DNA from: Pleomorphomonas sp.
Lineage (GTDB): Bacteria; Pseudomonadota; Alphaproteobacteria; Rhizobiales; Pleomorphomonadaceae
NCBI GenBank assembly: GCA_030603685.1
Contig: JAUVXG010000010.1
Location: 1-52,049, forward strand
Reading direction: 5' to 3'
Length of the DNA: 52,049 nucleotides
The notes under the pieces were generated by a model, which saw nothing but the letters and a program-made list of their open reading frames with translations, did no database searches and was not told the DNA's origin. Below are positions 1 through 9,428 of this stretch, in pieces (the stretch's first letter is position 1; every line of letters starts with the position of its first letter). A program made the translations under genes and the position numbers.

Positions 1-1087
1 GACGGGCGATCTTCTCGGTCTGGGCGGCGTTGTCGGCGTTCTGCTTGATGTTGGAGGCCATCTCCTCCATCGACGAGGAGGCTTCCTCGGCCGACGAAGC
101 CTGTTCGGTGGCACCCTGGGCGATCTGCTCTGAGGCCGACGACAGCTGCTGGCTGCCGGCCGACACGTTGTCGGAGGCGACCAGCGCATCGCTCACCACC
201 GACCGCAGACGCTCGACCATATCGAGCAGCGACTTGCCCAGCGTGTCCTTGTCGGACAGCGGCTTCGGCGTCACGGTGAGGTTGCCGTTCGAGATTTCCG
301 CAGCCATGCCGGCGGTCTCGCGCAGGTTGGCCGTCATCTTCTGCATGGCCGAGATCAGATCCTTGATCTCGTCGTTGGCCTTGTGCGCAACCTCGTGGTG
401 CAGATCGCCGATGGCGACGGCCTCGGCGAGATCGACACCCCGCTTGAGGCCACGGGCGATGGACAGCGACATCCAGGTCGCGGCGACAATGGCAACCAGT
501 GCTGCGGCCACCGCGAGGGCGATCACGAGCGTCCTGATCGACTGGTAAGTGCTTTCCGCTGCGACGGTAGCGGCCTGCAGAACGTTCTGCTGTCCTTCAA
601 CCAGGGCATCAGCAGCTTCAGAGGTCGCGTTTGCGGTCGTGCTGACGTCGCCTTGGGAGAAGCTGATAGCTGCCATCTGGCCGCTGCTCGCCTGTACCTG
701 GGGGAGTTTCGACGCGGCCTTCGAGAAATCGCCGACGGCCGTTTTGAGCACTTCCCAAGCGGGCTTCCGGTCGTCACTGGCGCCGTCAAACCCCTTCTGG
801 GCGAGTTCCAGGACGGTGGCAAGCGATGCCTCGGACTTCTTGTAGTATTCGTTGATCTTGTCCGTCTCGGTGGCAAGCAAGGCGTTCTTCTGCTGGCGAA
901 CAGACTCGGCAAGCGCTCCCTTGGCTTCCAGCGCGTATTGCAGGCGAACGACCGGACCGTTGACGAGATTAGAGAGGGTGTCGTTGAGGTTGGCGAGGCT
1001 GAAGGTGCTTAGGACAGCCAAGCTGACAAGCATGGCGACGACCAAGGCAAAGGACAGCGCAAGCTTTATTTTGATTGTGATACGCAT
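1..1087 (-). CDS. Methyl-accepting chemotaxis protein (3' end outside window)
   Basis: Inner-membrane chemoreceptor that would relay ligand binding to CheA through CheW. About 362 codons are visible from the ATG at 1087. A first membrane segment covers roughly residues 9-30, followed by a helical periplasmic domain of about 150 residues rich in Ala, Gln and Ser. A second membrane segment (Val/Ala/Leu-rich, around residues 185-205) is followed by a HAMP domain (SIARGLKRGVDLAEAVAIGD) and the start of the cytoplasmic signalling coiled coil with the Ala-Ser-Ser-Ala-Glu-Glu-type methylation helix near the window edge. It is the last visible gene of the leftward che operon, 77 bp after cheW. The periplasmic domain resembles helical-bundle sensors, but the ligand cannot be told. 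The family call is firm; the protein is cut by the window. Confidence 0.93.
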   Translation of the reverse strand, partial: MRITIKIKLALSFALVVAMLVSLAVLSTFSLANLNDTLSNLVNGPVVRLQYALEAKGALAESVRQQKNALLATETDKINEYYKKSEASLATVLELAQKGFDGASDDRKPAWEVLKTAVGDFSKAASKLPQVQASSGQMAAISFSQGDVSTTANATSEAADALVEGQQNVLQAATVAAESTYQSIRTLVIALAVAAALVAIVAATWMSLSIARGLKRGVDLAEAVAIGDLHHEVAHKANDEIKDLISAMQKMTANLRETAGMAAEISNGNLTVTPKPLSDKDTLGKSLLDMVERLRSVVSDALVASDNVSAGSQQLSSASEQIAQGATEQASSAEEASSSMEEMASNIKQNADNAAQTEKIAR

Positions 1088-1164
1088 TTACTGAACTTTC
1101 CGTCGATATGTCCGGGTTCCCGTCCGGGCTTGTGGGTCTTGATTTGGGATCTCGGGTATTCGAC

Positions 1165-1668
1165 TCAGCTCGGCTGGCTCGACTTGCCCTTGGAAGCAAA
1201 GATGGCCTTGAGGTTCGGGAAGATGATGAAGGCACCTTCCCTTTGAATCAGGCATTCGATGAACTGGGCCGGCCACTTGAGGCCGACGCGCGGCGGCGGT
1301 TCGCCGTTCGCCTTCGACAAGGTGGTGACCTCGTTCACCCGATCGGTTCTGAGGCCGATGAGCGAGGGGACGCCGTCGAGATCCAGCTCGACGACCACGA
1401 TCCGGCTGTCGATGGTGGTGGCGGCGGTTGGCATTCCCATGGCGACGCGGATATCCGCAAGCGGGATGACCTTGCCGCGGAAGTTGACGACCGCGTTGAC
1501 GAACGGCCGGCTGCCCGGAACGATGGTCTCCGGCAGGAGATCGAGGATTTCGCGCACGATGGCGGCCTCGAGGGCGAAGGTCTCTCCGCCGATCTCGAAG
1601 GTCAGGACTTCGATCTCGCCGGCGGGTACGTCCCGGCCGGCCTTGATTTTAAGGGCTAGGTCACTCAT
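1165..1668 (-). CDS. cheW: Chemotaxis adaptor CheW
   Basis: Adaptor that links chemoreceptors to the kinase CheA. The 167-residue product is a single CheW domain: an N-terminal beta strand segment (EIEVLTFEIGGETFALEA), the helix VREILD, the conserved VNFRGKVIPLADIR strand-turn (around residues 62-75), and the VVELDLDGVPSLIGLRTDRVNEV segment typical of the family. Its ATG overlaps the cheA stop codon in an ATGA arrangement, so the two are translationally coupled. The length and motifs match ordinary CheW, with nothing missing. Confidence 0.95.
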   Translation of the reverse strand: MSDLALKIKAGRDVPAGEIEVLTFEIGGETFALEAAIVREILDLLPETIVPGSRPFVNAVVNFRGKVIPLADIRVAMGMPTAATTIDSRIVVVELDLDGVPSLIGLRTDRVNEVTTLSKANGEPPPRVGLKWPAQFIECLIQREGAFIIFPNLKAIFASKGKSSQPS

Positions 1669-3695
1669 GCGATTGCGCGCAGCCGCGCCTCCTGCTCCTG
1701 GCCGAGCGAGACCAGATTGGCCACGTCGAGGATGAGAGCGACCGAGCCGTCGCCGAGGATCGTGGCCCCCGAGAAGGTGGTCACGTCGTCATGCAGCTTC
1801 GACATCGACTTGATGACGGTCTGGTGGTGGCCGATGATCTGGTCGACGATCAGGCCGACGCGCTCCTCGCCGGTCGAGACCACGACCATCTTCTGATAGA
1901 GATCCGGTTTGGTCCCGGTGGCGAACAGCTCGCGAAGGCGGATGAACGGCACCAGGGCGTCGCGAAGCGACAGGAAGGCACGGCCGCGCGAGCGCAGGTC
2001 TTCCTCCTGGCTGATCTCGATGCACTCTTCGACGGCGGGCAGAGGGATCACATGATGACCTTCGCCCACCCTGACGAGCAGGCCGTCGATGATGGCCAGC
2101 GTCAATGGAATACGAAGCGAGACCGTGGAGCCCTCGCCGGGACGGCTGGCGATGTCGATCGAGCCGTGTAGCGATTCGATGGCCTTCTTGACGACGTCCA
2201 TGCCGACGCCGCGGCCGGACAGGTTGGTGACCGACGAGGCCGTGGAGAAGCCCGGCTGGAAAATCAGCTGAAGCAGCTCTTGGTCGGGGATCGTCGCTCC
2301 CGGCTGGATCAGGCCCGCAGTTTCCGCCTTGGCGCGAACCCTGGCCCTGTCGATGCCGCGACCGTCGTCGATGACCGAAATGATCACTTCGCCGCCGGTC
2401 TGGCGGGCCGACAGGCGGATGCTGCCCGTTTCCGACTTGCCGGCGGCGATGCGCTCTTCGGTCGATTCAAGGCCATGATCGGCGGAGTTGCGCACCAGAT
2501 GAACCAGCGGATCGGCCAGACGCTCGATCACGGTCTTGTCCATCTCGGTGCTCTCGCCATCGGTCGACAGCTCGATCTTCTTGCCCGTATCTCGCTGAAG
2601 ATCGTGGACGAGGCGACGATAGCGATCGAACAGCGTGGCGACGGGCACCATGCGCAGCACCATCATGGTAACGCGCAGCTCGCTGCAGAGACGTTCCATT
2701 TCCTCGCTGACGGTCCGGAGGGCGATATCGGCGCCGCTGGCTGCGATCTGCTGCAAGCGGGACTGGACGATCACCAGTTCGCCGACGCGATCCATCAGTT
2801 CGTCAAGGCGCTCGGCGGGAACGCGGACGCTCTCCACCTTGCGCTTCAGCTTGGGATCCGCGACCTCGACGATCGGGCGGCTGGTTGCCTCGACTGCCTG
2901 ACGCTCCATCGGCGCTTCGCTCACGGGGGGCGTGGCCTGCACTGCCTCCGGTTCGGAGACGGGCAGAGCCGCCGAGACGACGGGGGCGCCGTCGGTTGCC
3001 TCTTCGATCGTCAGCGACATGTCGTCCATGACGAACAGGAACACATCCTCGATGTCGGCTCGGCTCTTGCTGGTGGTCAGCGTCACGTCCCACGTGAAAT
3101 AAAGAGCCGTCGGATCGAGCTTTTCCAAAGGCGGCAAGGCCGATCTGTCGAGCAAGACGTGGCATTCGCCCATGTCCCTCAGTTCGTCGAGGAAGCTCAG
3201 GGGATTCGTGCCGTTGACGAAGGTGTTCTCCGGCAGACCGAACCGAATGTGCCATGTCGTCGGCACATCGGGAACAGCGGGCTTGGGAGTCTCGACGATC
3301 GTCGTGGCTGGCGAAGTCGACGTCCCGGAAACGGCTGCCTGGAGGCGTTCAAGGAGATAGCGCTCCTCTTCGGCATGATCGCCGCTGGGATCCTCCACAA
3401 GGGCGCGCATATGGTCGCGGGCATCGAGCACCGCGGAAACCAGGTCCGGCGTTGCGTCGGCCAATCCCTTGCGAACCCGGTCGAAAGCGGTTTCACAATG
3501 ATGGGTGAACGCGGCGAGGCGATCGAAGCCGAACATGGCGCCCGACCCCTTGAGGGTATGAAGGGCGCGAAAGACGGCGTCGACCAGCGTGCGGTCATCG
3601 AGGCGATGTTCGAGATCGAGCAGGCCCTGCTCCATCTGCTCGAGCAGTTCGGCCGCTTCGATGCGGAAGATGTCCGCTGGATCGGGGGTACTCAT
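1665..3695 (-). CDS. cheA: Chemotaxis histidine kinase CheA
   Basis: Cytoplasmic kinase that phosphorylates CheY in response to receptor state. The product is 676 residues. It has an N-terminal Hpt domain with the phospho-accepting His46 in ALHTLKGSG and a middle region (about 150-260) that looks like a CheY-binding P2 domain. A dimerisation helix follows (SVRVPAERLDELMDRVGELV), then an ATPase domain with N box HLVRNSADHGLE, G1 box DDGRGID and G2 box GRGVGMDVV, and a C-terminal CheW-like domain. I place the start at the ATG at 3695, which overlaps the cheY stop (ATGA) and begins the Hpt domain. The open frame extends further upstream only because it runs antisense-free through cheY. All catalytic motifs are intact. 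Confidence 0.95.
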   Translation of the reverse strand: MSTPDPADIFRIEAAELLEQMEQGLLDLEHRLDDRTLVDAVFRALHTLKGSGAMFGFDRLAAFTHHCETAFDRVRKGLADATPDLVSAVLDARDHMRALVEDPSGDHAEEERYLLERLQAAVSGTSTSPATTIVETPKPAVPDVPTTWHIRFGLPENTFVNGTNPLSFLDELRDMGECHVLLDRSALPPLEKLDPTALYFTWDVTLTTSKSRADIEDVFLFVMDDMSLTIEEATDGAPVVSAALPVSEPEAVQATPPVSEAPMERQAVEATSRPIVEVADPKLKRKVESVRVPAERLDELMDRVGELVIVQSRLQQIAASGADIALRTVSEEMERLCSELRVTMMVLRMVPVATLFDRYRRLVHDLQRDTGKKIELSTDGESTEMDKTVIERLADPLVHLVRNSADHGLESTEERIAAGKSETGSIRLSARQTGGEVIISVIDDGRGIDRARVRAKAETAGLIQPGATIPDQELLQLIFQPGFSTASSVTNLSGRGVGMDVVKKAIESLHGSIDIASRPGEGSTVSLRIPLTLAIIDGLLVRVGEGHHVIPLPAVEECIEISQEEDLRSRGRAFLSLRDALVPFIRLRELFATGTKPDLYQKMVVVSTGEERVGLIVDQIIGHHQTVIKSMSKLHDDVTTFSGATILGDGSVALILDVANLVSLGQEQEARLRAIA

Positions 3696-4060
3696 TTGGC
3701 CAGCACCTTCTGTACGAGACGGACCAACTGGTCGGACTCGAAGGGCTTGGTCAGCCAGCCGGTGGCCCCGGCGGCCTTGGCGCGCCCCTTGAGGGCAGCA
3801 TCGGACTCGGTGGTGAGGAACAGGATCGGGACGCCGATCTGGTTCGGCAGGCGCCGAACCTCCTCGATCATGCGCAAGCCGTCCATGTTCGGCATGTTGA
3901 GGTCGGTGATGACGAGATCGAAGCGGGTCGCCTTGGCCTTGTTGAGGCCGTCGAGGCCGTCGACGGCCTCCGTCACCTTGTAGCCGGCGCCGGTCAGAGC
4001 GATGCGCGTGGTCATGCGCACGGAAACCGAGTCGTCGACGGTCAGAATACTCGCGGTCAC
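3692..4060 (-). CDS. cheY: Chemotaxis response regulator CheY
   Basis: Single-domain receiver of 122 residues, the diffusible output of CheA. The acidic pair lies at DD near residues 9-10, the phospho-acceptor is Asp53 in ITDLNMPNMDG, the switch Thr is in LFLTTESD, and the conserved Lys is in LTKPF. There is no output domain. Its start overlaps the stop of the STAS gene and its stop overlaps the cheA start, which places it firmly in the operon. Whether it binds the flagellar motor or acts on a signalling pathway cannot be decided here, because no motor genes are in the window. Confidence 0.93.
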   Translation of the reverse strand: MTASILTVDDSVSVRMTTRIALTGAGYKVTEAVDGLDGLNKAKATRFDLVITDLNMPNMDGLRMIEEVRRLPNQIGVPILFLTTESDAALKGRAKAAGATGWLTKPFESDQLVRLVQKVLAK

Positions 4061-4374
4061 TGGGCGGTCTCCTCGTGGAGCCAGAATGAACGATCGGCAA
4101 CTGTCGCGGCCGTCATGAGGCCGCTTCGGTCCAGCGCGCGCCGAAGCTCGCCGTTGGCCGGTTCAAGAAGAGACAGGGATTTGCCCTGTTCGACAGCTCG
4201 TTGCCTGGCGGCTTCGATGAGCTGAAGAAAGCTGAGATCGACGATCGCGTCGGTCGGGATGGCGAGGCGAATACTCGGAAATTTATCCATCGCTTCGACC
4301 AAGGTAGAGTAAGACGTCTTGATGTCAGAAACACATAGATTTGAGTGCATCCGAATGACGATTGAGTTCTCCAT
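4057..4374 (-). CDS. STAS-domain protein, first gene of the che operon
   Basis: Small cytoplasmic protein of 105 residues with a STAS (anti-sigma-factor antagonist-like) fold. It has an N-terminal strand MENSIVIRMHSNL, a central VDLSFLQLIEAARQRAVEQGKSLSLLEP strand-helix-strand typical of STAS domains in chemotaxis operons, and a short C-terminal helix. In classical anti-anti-sigma factors the loop DxS carries a phosphorylatable Ser; here DLSF keeps a Ser at that place. Being first in the operon and overlapping cheY suggests a part in the same pathway. STAS genes of this kind often accompany alternative (non-flagellar) che clusters. Confidence 0.8.
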   Translation of the reverse strand: MENSIVIRMHSNLCVSDIKTSYSTLVEAMDKFPSIRLAIPTDAIVDLSFLQLIEAARQRAVEQGKSLSLLEPANGELRRALDRSGLMTAATVADRSFWLHEETAQ

Positions 4375-4772
4375 GGAAGCAGCTCCTGCTGGTCATGAAG
4401 TTCTGTAAGACAAAAGCTAAATTTCCATAAACTGGATTTCTACAGTGCAAAATTGATTCAAAAGGCGTGAAATAAATTCGATAAAGAGCGGAGTTGGATA
4501 TTAATACTCAAGAGTCATGAGACTCGTTTTGCGAGTACTGAAGTTTCGCTAAACAGCTGGAAATGCGCGCAACGCTCATGAGAATCTGCGTCTCGTTGGA
4601 AGCCTGACTCGTGAGGGTTGTCGGCCCCCACCGCAGAATTTCCGAGGAAAACCGCCGTTTTAAGTATGATTACGTAAGTATTTTAGCTGATGAACAGCGG
4701 CGCCATTTTCACGTCGGCCTCGAGTGGGCGGCGCATCTGACGAGTGCCTTTCCGGCCTGTCCGTTGCCGAAC
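4375..4772. other. Non-coding gap upstream of the che operon
   Basis: About 400 bp between the STAS gene start and the end of the HD-GYP regulator gene. The first 150 bp are clearly more AT-rich than the flanks and should hold the che operon promoter, read leftward, but I see no clear -35/-10 pair. No convincing gene is visible. Confidence 0.5.
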
Positions 4773-5861
4773 CTATCCGCCGATGATGGGAGCCTCGCTC
4801 GTTTTGGCCCAGGCTGCCGGCCCTTCCTCCTCGTCGCGGAGGGTGCGCGCCACCTCTTCGATATCCCGCCATTTCTCACGGAACACGCGCACGCACTCCG
4901 GATCGAAATGACTGCCCGAACCTCGGACGATCTCGTCGTAGGCTCGTTCCGGGCTCCAGGCTTCCTTGTAGGGCCTTGCCGAACTCAGGGCGTCGAACAC
5001 GTCGGCAACGGCGGTGATGCGCGCCTCGATGGGAATGGCTTGGCCCGACAGGCCGCGCGGGTAGCCGCTGCCATCCCATTTCTCGTGATGCCCGCCGACA
5101 ATGGCCGCCGCCACCCGAATGAGGTCGGAGGTGCCGTTCTCCAGCATTCTTGCGCCGTAGTTGACATGCTCGCGAACCGCAGTCATCTCCTCGGCGGTGA
5201 GCCGGCCCGGCTTGTTCAGGATCGCGTCGGGAACGCCGATCTTGCCGATGTCGTGCAGCGGGGTTGCGAGATAGATCATCCGGCAGAAATGCGGATCGAG
5301 CGCCAGCCCCTCCGCGATCAGCCTGCTGATCGCCGCCACGCGCGAAATGTGGGCGCCGGTGCCGCCGTCGCGCATCTCGATGGCCCGCGCCAACCGCCAG
5401 ATCATTTCTTCCTCGCGCAACACCAGATCGGCGGTGGCCTGGCTCACCGCCTCCTCAAGGCGATGGGCTTGGGTGGCGAGCTCCACCTGGGTGCGCCGAA
5501 GCGACATCAGGTTGGTGATCCGGGCCCGCAGCTCGATCGGGTCGAAGGGCTTGTTGAGGAAGTCGTTGACGCCGGCAAGTAGCGCCTTGAGCCTGATTTC
5601 GCTATCCCGTTCGGCGGTGATCATGACAATGGGAATGGCGTGATAGTCGGGACGAAGGCGAAGGGCTTCGGTCACGTCGATGCCGGTGAGGTTCGGCATC
5701 AGATAGTCGACGACCACAAGATCGTATTGCCTCGTCGAGGCGAGGGCCAACGCATCCTCCGGCCTGTCGCACAAGTCGAGGATCAGGTCCGGCACTTCGG
5801 TCAAGGCCGCGCCCATCCACAACAAGACCGATTTGCTGTCATCAATGATCAACGCGCGCAT
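4773..5861 (-). CDS. Two-domain response regulator: receiver plus HD-GYP phosphodiesterase
   Basis: Predicted cytoplasmic response regulator of 362 residues whose output domain hydrolyses cyclic di-GMP (family knowledge). The receiver domain covers residues 1-120, with the acidic pair at Asp7-Asp8, Asp52 in VVDYLMPNLTG and Lys104 in LNKPF. A coiled-coil linker (about 122-155) leads to the HD-GYP domain, with the HD pair at 203-204 (PLHDIGKIGVP) and HHEKWDGSGYP at 258-268, so the metal ligands and GYP triplet are present. It lies upstream of the che operon on the same strand, 400 bp away, and may be a separate transcription unit. A link from two-component input to cyclic di-GMP level and motility or attachment is the likely role. 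Confidence 0.93.
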   Translation of the reverse strand: MRALIIDDSKSVLLWMGAALTEVPDLILDLCDRPEDALALASTRQYDLVVVDYLMPNLTGIDVTEALRLRPDYHAIPIVMITAERDSEIRLKALLAGVNDFLNKPFDPIELRARITNLMSLRRTQVELATQAHRLEEAVSQATADLVLREEEMIWRLARAIEMRDGGTGAHISRVAAISRLIAEGLALDPHFCRMIYLATPLHDIGKIGVPDAILNKPGRLTAEEMTAVREHVNYGARMLENGTSDLIRVAAAIVGGHHEKWDGSGYPRGLSGQAIPIEARITAVADVFDALSSARPYKEAWSPERAYDEIVRGSGSHFDPECVRVFREKWRDIEEVARTLRDEEEGPAAWAKTSEAPIIGG

Positions 5862-6487
5862 CGCGTCTTGGTCCTATCCGATACGACGTGACTTCATCTC
5901 GACACAACTCGCGCTTCTCCAGTGGATCCGATCAAACGGGAGAGGCAGGCCGCGACGCGCTTCTGGCTCGGCCTTGGTGGTCTGGCTTTCGATGTCCCCG
6001 GCCGAGGGGATGGTCATAACTTCGATCCAGACAAACACATAATGACGATGATGGAAAAGAGTGAACTTAGGGTTCGTCTAAAAAGCGTAATTCTATGAAA
6101 GCAGGATCTTTGATGGTGCAGGGAGGTGATGTCCAACCGTGCCGCTTCGGGGGCGGCCGGTTGCTCAAACGAGGGCCGGCCGGTTCACGCCAATGATGGG
6201 CAAGACGGTCCGGGCCGAGGCAGGCGCTTCGGCCCCTTCGCGGCAGCGTTCAGGAAGGCGAGGGAGTCGTCGGGGGGGGCGCGAGGCGGGCCCGGCCGGC
6301 ATCAATTGCCGATGCTGCGAGCCGAAGTCGGCATCGGTCTGGAGCCGCCAGAGGCCGAGGTTCGAGCCGCCTCCAGGAGGCGGCGGACGACAATGGCTCG
6401 ACTGCAACGAGCGAGCGAACGGCGGACATCTCGCTCCAGTCGCGCGTCGCGTTGATGCCATTCGATCCGCGATTGCGAGCCAAGGGC
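5862..6487. other. Non-coding region, 626 bp
   Basis: No gene that I can support. Open frames here are GC-rich random frames without a ribosome-binding site or family likeness. The region from 5862 to about 6100 should contain the promoter of the HD-GYP regulator gene, read leftward. The rest is downstream of a small secreted-protein gene, also on the minus strand. I see no clear terminator hairpin or repeat. Confidence 0.4.
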
Positions 6488-6814
6488 TCAGTCGTTGAAA
6501 TAGAAGTTGCCGACCTTGCACACATTCACGCTGTGCTTGATGCTCTCGACGCCATCGTTGAACAAAGCTCGAAAGTCGTACTCGCAGTGTCCCGTTCCAT
6601 CGTCGATGTCGATGTCGATGGAGTCGCCGGGCAGAACGACCTCGTCGCCCAGGATGTCCTCCTCCCATTTCTTCGTGTCGACATTGGATGCGAAGAACAT
6701 CTTCATGGTCGTCGATGTCGAGTTGATGATGGTGACATGTCTGTCTGCCGCCGCGGCGCTTCCAGCAACAAGCGACAGGGCGACCGGCAGTATCGTAAGA
6801 GAGCGAATGGCCAC
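6488..6814 (-). CDS. Small secreted protein of unknown function
   Basis: 108 residues with a clear signal peptide (MAIRSLTILPVALSLVAGSAAA, cleavage after AAA near residue 22). The mature part is rich in Asp and Thr and is built of alternating strands: HVTIINSTSTTMKMFFASN, the acidic WEEDILGDEVVLPGDSIDIDIDDGTGHCEYDF, and a C-terminal VCKVGNFYFND. Two cysteines (CEYDF and VCKVG) could form one disulfide. Proteins of this pattern are common in alphaproteobacteria and have no established function as far as I know; the acidic loops suggest metal binding, which is inference. The neighbour is another small exported protein on the same strand, 68 bp upstream. Confidence 0.75.
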   Translation of the reverse strand: MAIRSLTILPVALSLVAGSAAAADRHVTIINSTSTTMKMFFASNVDTKKWEEDILGDEVVLPGDSIDIDIDDGTGHCEYDFRALFNDGVESIKHSVNVCKVGNFYFND

Positions 6815-6882
6815 ATCCAGCCCTTTCCGGCAAAAGGAGACGGCGCCCCGTCGAGGCAGCCGTCTCGCTCAGAGTCTACGGT

Positions 6883-7164
6883 TCAGTTGAAGAGATCGAG
6901 AATCTTCTGGTCGGGGTTGCCGTTGCATTCCTTGGCCACGTCCTGAACGTTCTGGCCCATCTGGTCCGGATCGATGACGGTGTTGCCGGAAGCGTTGCTG
7001 AGATAGCCGTCGATCCAGAAAATGGTCGGCATGATGCCGTCGGGATCGGCCATGAACTCCTTGCAGGTGAGCTCGGCCATGTCCACTTTCTGCCCGGCAT
7101 AAGCGATGGTCGGAAGGGTCGCCAGACACCCCAGCGAGACGGCCGTGATCATGATGGTCTTCAT
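6883..7164 (-). CDS. HdeA/HdeB-family periplasmic protein
   Basis: 93-residue exported protein similar to HdeA, a periplasmic acid-stress chaperone family. The signal peptide is MKTIMITAVSLGCLATLPTIAYA. The mature part has the family pattern MAELTCKEFMADPDGIMPTIFWIDGYLSN with two cysteines (TCKEF and KECNG) that form the conserved disulfide in HdeA. I chose the ATG at 7164 because a GGAG sequence stands 8 bp upstream and the signal peptide begins there; an open frame extends further upstream but has neither. Alphaproteobacteria often carry such proteins without the enteric acid-resistance island, so a chaperone role is inferred from family only. Confidence 0.8.
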   Translation of the reverse strand: MKTIMITAVSLGCLATLPTIAYAGQKVDMAELTCKEFMADPDGIMPTIFWIDGYLSNASGNTVIDPDQMGQNVQDVAKECNGNPDQKILDLFN

Positions 7165-7415
7165 ATTCTTCTCCAGTTTGGACAGCACTGGCCAGAACCT
7201 TCGAAGCCTTTCATGAGGCCACCCAAGCCAGCGCCCTCTCGATGGTGGCAATTCCATCGACGCGTCGCGGACGACACCTAGACCGATGGATGCGTCGTTG
7301 TCTGTCCGGGAGTTGGCGGACAACGCGATGAAATATTTAAACTATTCTGCCGCTCGGCTCTTGTTGGCCGGCAACCTGCGTCCTATGGCTTGGCGACGGT
7401 GGCGAGGCGGGCGGC

Positions 7416-9428
7416 ATGAAAGACGGGGCGAACCTGGTGCAAGGGGAAAGGCGACTCGAGGTCGCACTTGCCTGCGTTGTCCTCCTGTTCTGTGCCATCC
7501 TTTGGCTGATATTCAGCGCAACCGACAATCGGACCGTCGCCGAACTCGATGCCCAGGGCGGGGTCGCGACCATTCCGGAAGAGCTCTTCGATCACGGTGC
7601 GATCTTCGCCGTAAGTGGCCCTTGGCAGGTTTACTGGGGGCATCTGCTCACGCCTGAGGAGCTTCTGGGTCCGGACGCGCCGAAGCCGAACGGGACACTC
7701 CGATTTCCGGGGGCCTGGCGTGGGCATCGTTTCGGCGATGATGTCGCGGGCGGAACGGGAGCGGCCACGTTTCGCCTCCGCCTTGCCCCTCCCGCGGGCA
7801 AGCGAACGCTGACGCTTCGCCTGTTCGATCTGCGCCTTGCCTATCGGCTGTGGGCCAACGGGATGCTTGTTGCCGAAAGTGGCAAGCCTGGACTGGATGC
7901 TGCGACGGAGCAGCCCGACCGGTCGCTCGTCCTTGCTCCCGTCGAGACGACCGGGCAGCCGGTGGACCTCGTTCTTCAGATGTCCAACCATGGATTTCGA
8001 GAAGGAGGCGTTGGCGATCCCATCCTGCTTGCCAAGGCGGGCATCCTTCAGACTGCGCGTGACCGGGTATGGATCTTCTCTGCCTTCTTCTGCGGCGTTC
8101 TGCTTGTCGCGGGCACGTATCACCTGCTGATCCATTTCCTGCGACCCGGGGAGATTTCCTTCCTTTACTTCGGAACGTACTGCCTTCTGATTTTCGGATA
8201 TGCGGCCAACTCGAACTCGACCTATTGGCTTTCGCGCGCCGTCGTACCCGGGTGGATCAATCCCGCCACTCTCGATGAGCTTGCCCTTGTCTGCTATGCC
8301 GTTTCAGGCGCGATCATCTATCGCTTCTATCGGTGCCTTTTCCCATCCGACATATCCCGACGCCTGCAAGTCGTTTCCGATCTGCGTGCCGTCGTGTTCC
8401 TGCTGGCCGAACTCGCGCTGCCGCCGGTTTGGCGGTCCTGGCTGATCGTGCTGCTGATGCTGGCCGGCTTGCTGTTCACGGCCTACTTCCTTGCCCGGTT
8501 GTCCGTCTGCGTCATCAAGCGGCGACCGGGTGCGATCTTGCTGTTCTCCGGCGCGGTCTTGCTGGCAACCGCCAGCATCCACGACGTACTCGTTCATGTC
8601 GACGCTGTCGAAGGCGAGTACATGATCCTCCATGGGCTGTTCGCGCTCGTCCTCTTTCAGTCGTCGGCATTGGCTCTGCGATATGCGCACAGCTTTCAGA
8701 CGGTCGAGCGGCTGTCCGTAGACCTTCACCGCAATCTCCATGCGCTCAAGGCGGAAATGAGCCGGCGTCGCGAACTCGAAGCGGAAGTCGTCAGGGTCAG
8801 CGAGGAAGAGCGTCGCCGCGTCAGCTACCAGATCCATGACGGCCTTTGTCAGCAGCTCACGGCGGCGCGCCTTAGGTATTCCATGTTGTCCGGTCTTTCC
8901 TCCGTGAAGGACTCTCCGCAAATGGTCGAGCTCGGGCGGGTTCTGTCAGCCGCAGCCGAGGATGCCTATGCCCTGTCGCGAGGGATGTGGCCGGTCGAGC
9001 ACGACGCCGCTCTCACCGGTCCGACAATCGGCGAACTGGTGGAAAGCGCGAGGCGGGCGAGCGGCATAGAGATCAACCTCAGCCAGAACTGGCCCTGCGC
9101 GAGTTGTGCAGGCGAGAACCTCGGTGTCTTGCAGCGGATTGCCCAGGAAGCGCTTGCCAATGCGGTGCGGCATGCCGGCGCGACGCGCATCGACGTTTCA
9201 CTGACCTGCAGGAACGGCGTGACCAGGCTTGAGGTCAGGGACAACGGTGCGGGCCGTCCGCCTGAGCTGGCCCCCGCCGGGCCTGGCGGCCTTGGACTTC
9301 GGATCATGCGTCATCGGGCCAGTGCCATCGGAGCGGAGTTTTCGATTGACGATGCGCCTGGCGGCGGAACGGTCGTCAGATGTTGCGCCCAGTGCCATGA
9401 TGCCACCGGTTCACAGGGAGTGCCGTGA
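7416..9428 (+). CDS. 7TMR-DISM sensor histidine kinase (HisKA_3 type)
   Basis: Membrane sensor kinase of 670 residues. An N-terminal membrane anchor (about residues 15-35) is followed by an extracytoplasmic carbohydrate-binding-like beta domain (7TMR-DISMED2-like, about 60-210). Seven closely spaced membrane helices cover about 220-410, and a coiled coil leads into the kinase. The phospho-acceptor His lies in [24 protein letters not shown], the hallmark of the HisKA_3 family, followed by an ATPase domain with N box [13 protein letters not shown] and G box [13 protein letters not shown] and [12 protein letters not shown]. It is coupled to the downstream regulator by a TGATG overlap, so the two form a NarXL-like pair. 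The ligand is unknown. Confidence 0.9.
   Translation: MKDGANLVQGERRLEVALACVVLLFCAILWLIFSATDNRTVAELDAQGGVATIPEELFDHGAIFAVSGPWQVYWGHLLTPEELLGPDAPKPNGTLRFPGAWRGHRFGDDVAGGTGAATFRLRLAPPAGKRTLTLRLFDLRLAYRLWANGMLVAESGKPGLDAATEQPDRSLVLAPVETTGQPVDLVLQMSNHGFREGGVGDPILLAKAGILQTARDRVWIFSAFFCGVLLVAGTYHLLIHFLRPGEISFLYFGTYCLLIFGYAANSNSTYWLSRAVVPGWINPATLDELALVCYAVSGAIIYRFYRCLFPSDISRRLQVVSDLRAVVFLLAELALPPVWRSWLIVLLMLAGLLFTAYFLARLSVCVIKRRPGAILLFSGAVLLATASIHDVLVHVDAVEGEYMILHGLFALVLFQSSALALRYAHSFQTVERLSVDLHRNLHALKAEMSRRRELEAEVVRVSEEERRRVSYQIHDGLCQQLTAARLRYSMLSGLSSVKDSPQMVELGRVLSAAAEDAYALSRGMWPVEHDAALTGPTIGELVESARRASGIEINLSQNWPCASCAGENLGVLQRIAQEALANAVRHAGATRIDVSLTCRNGVTRLEVRDNGAGRPPELAPAGPGGLGLRIMRHRASAIGAEFSIDDAPGGGTVVRCCAQCHDATGSQGVP

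Noticed and set aside
2280-3983. Long plus-strand open frame (567 codons) opposite cheA
   Set aside because: It is antisense to a complete cheA with all kinase motifs. Composition is Arg/Gly/His-rich as expected for a shadow of GC-rich coding DNA.
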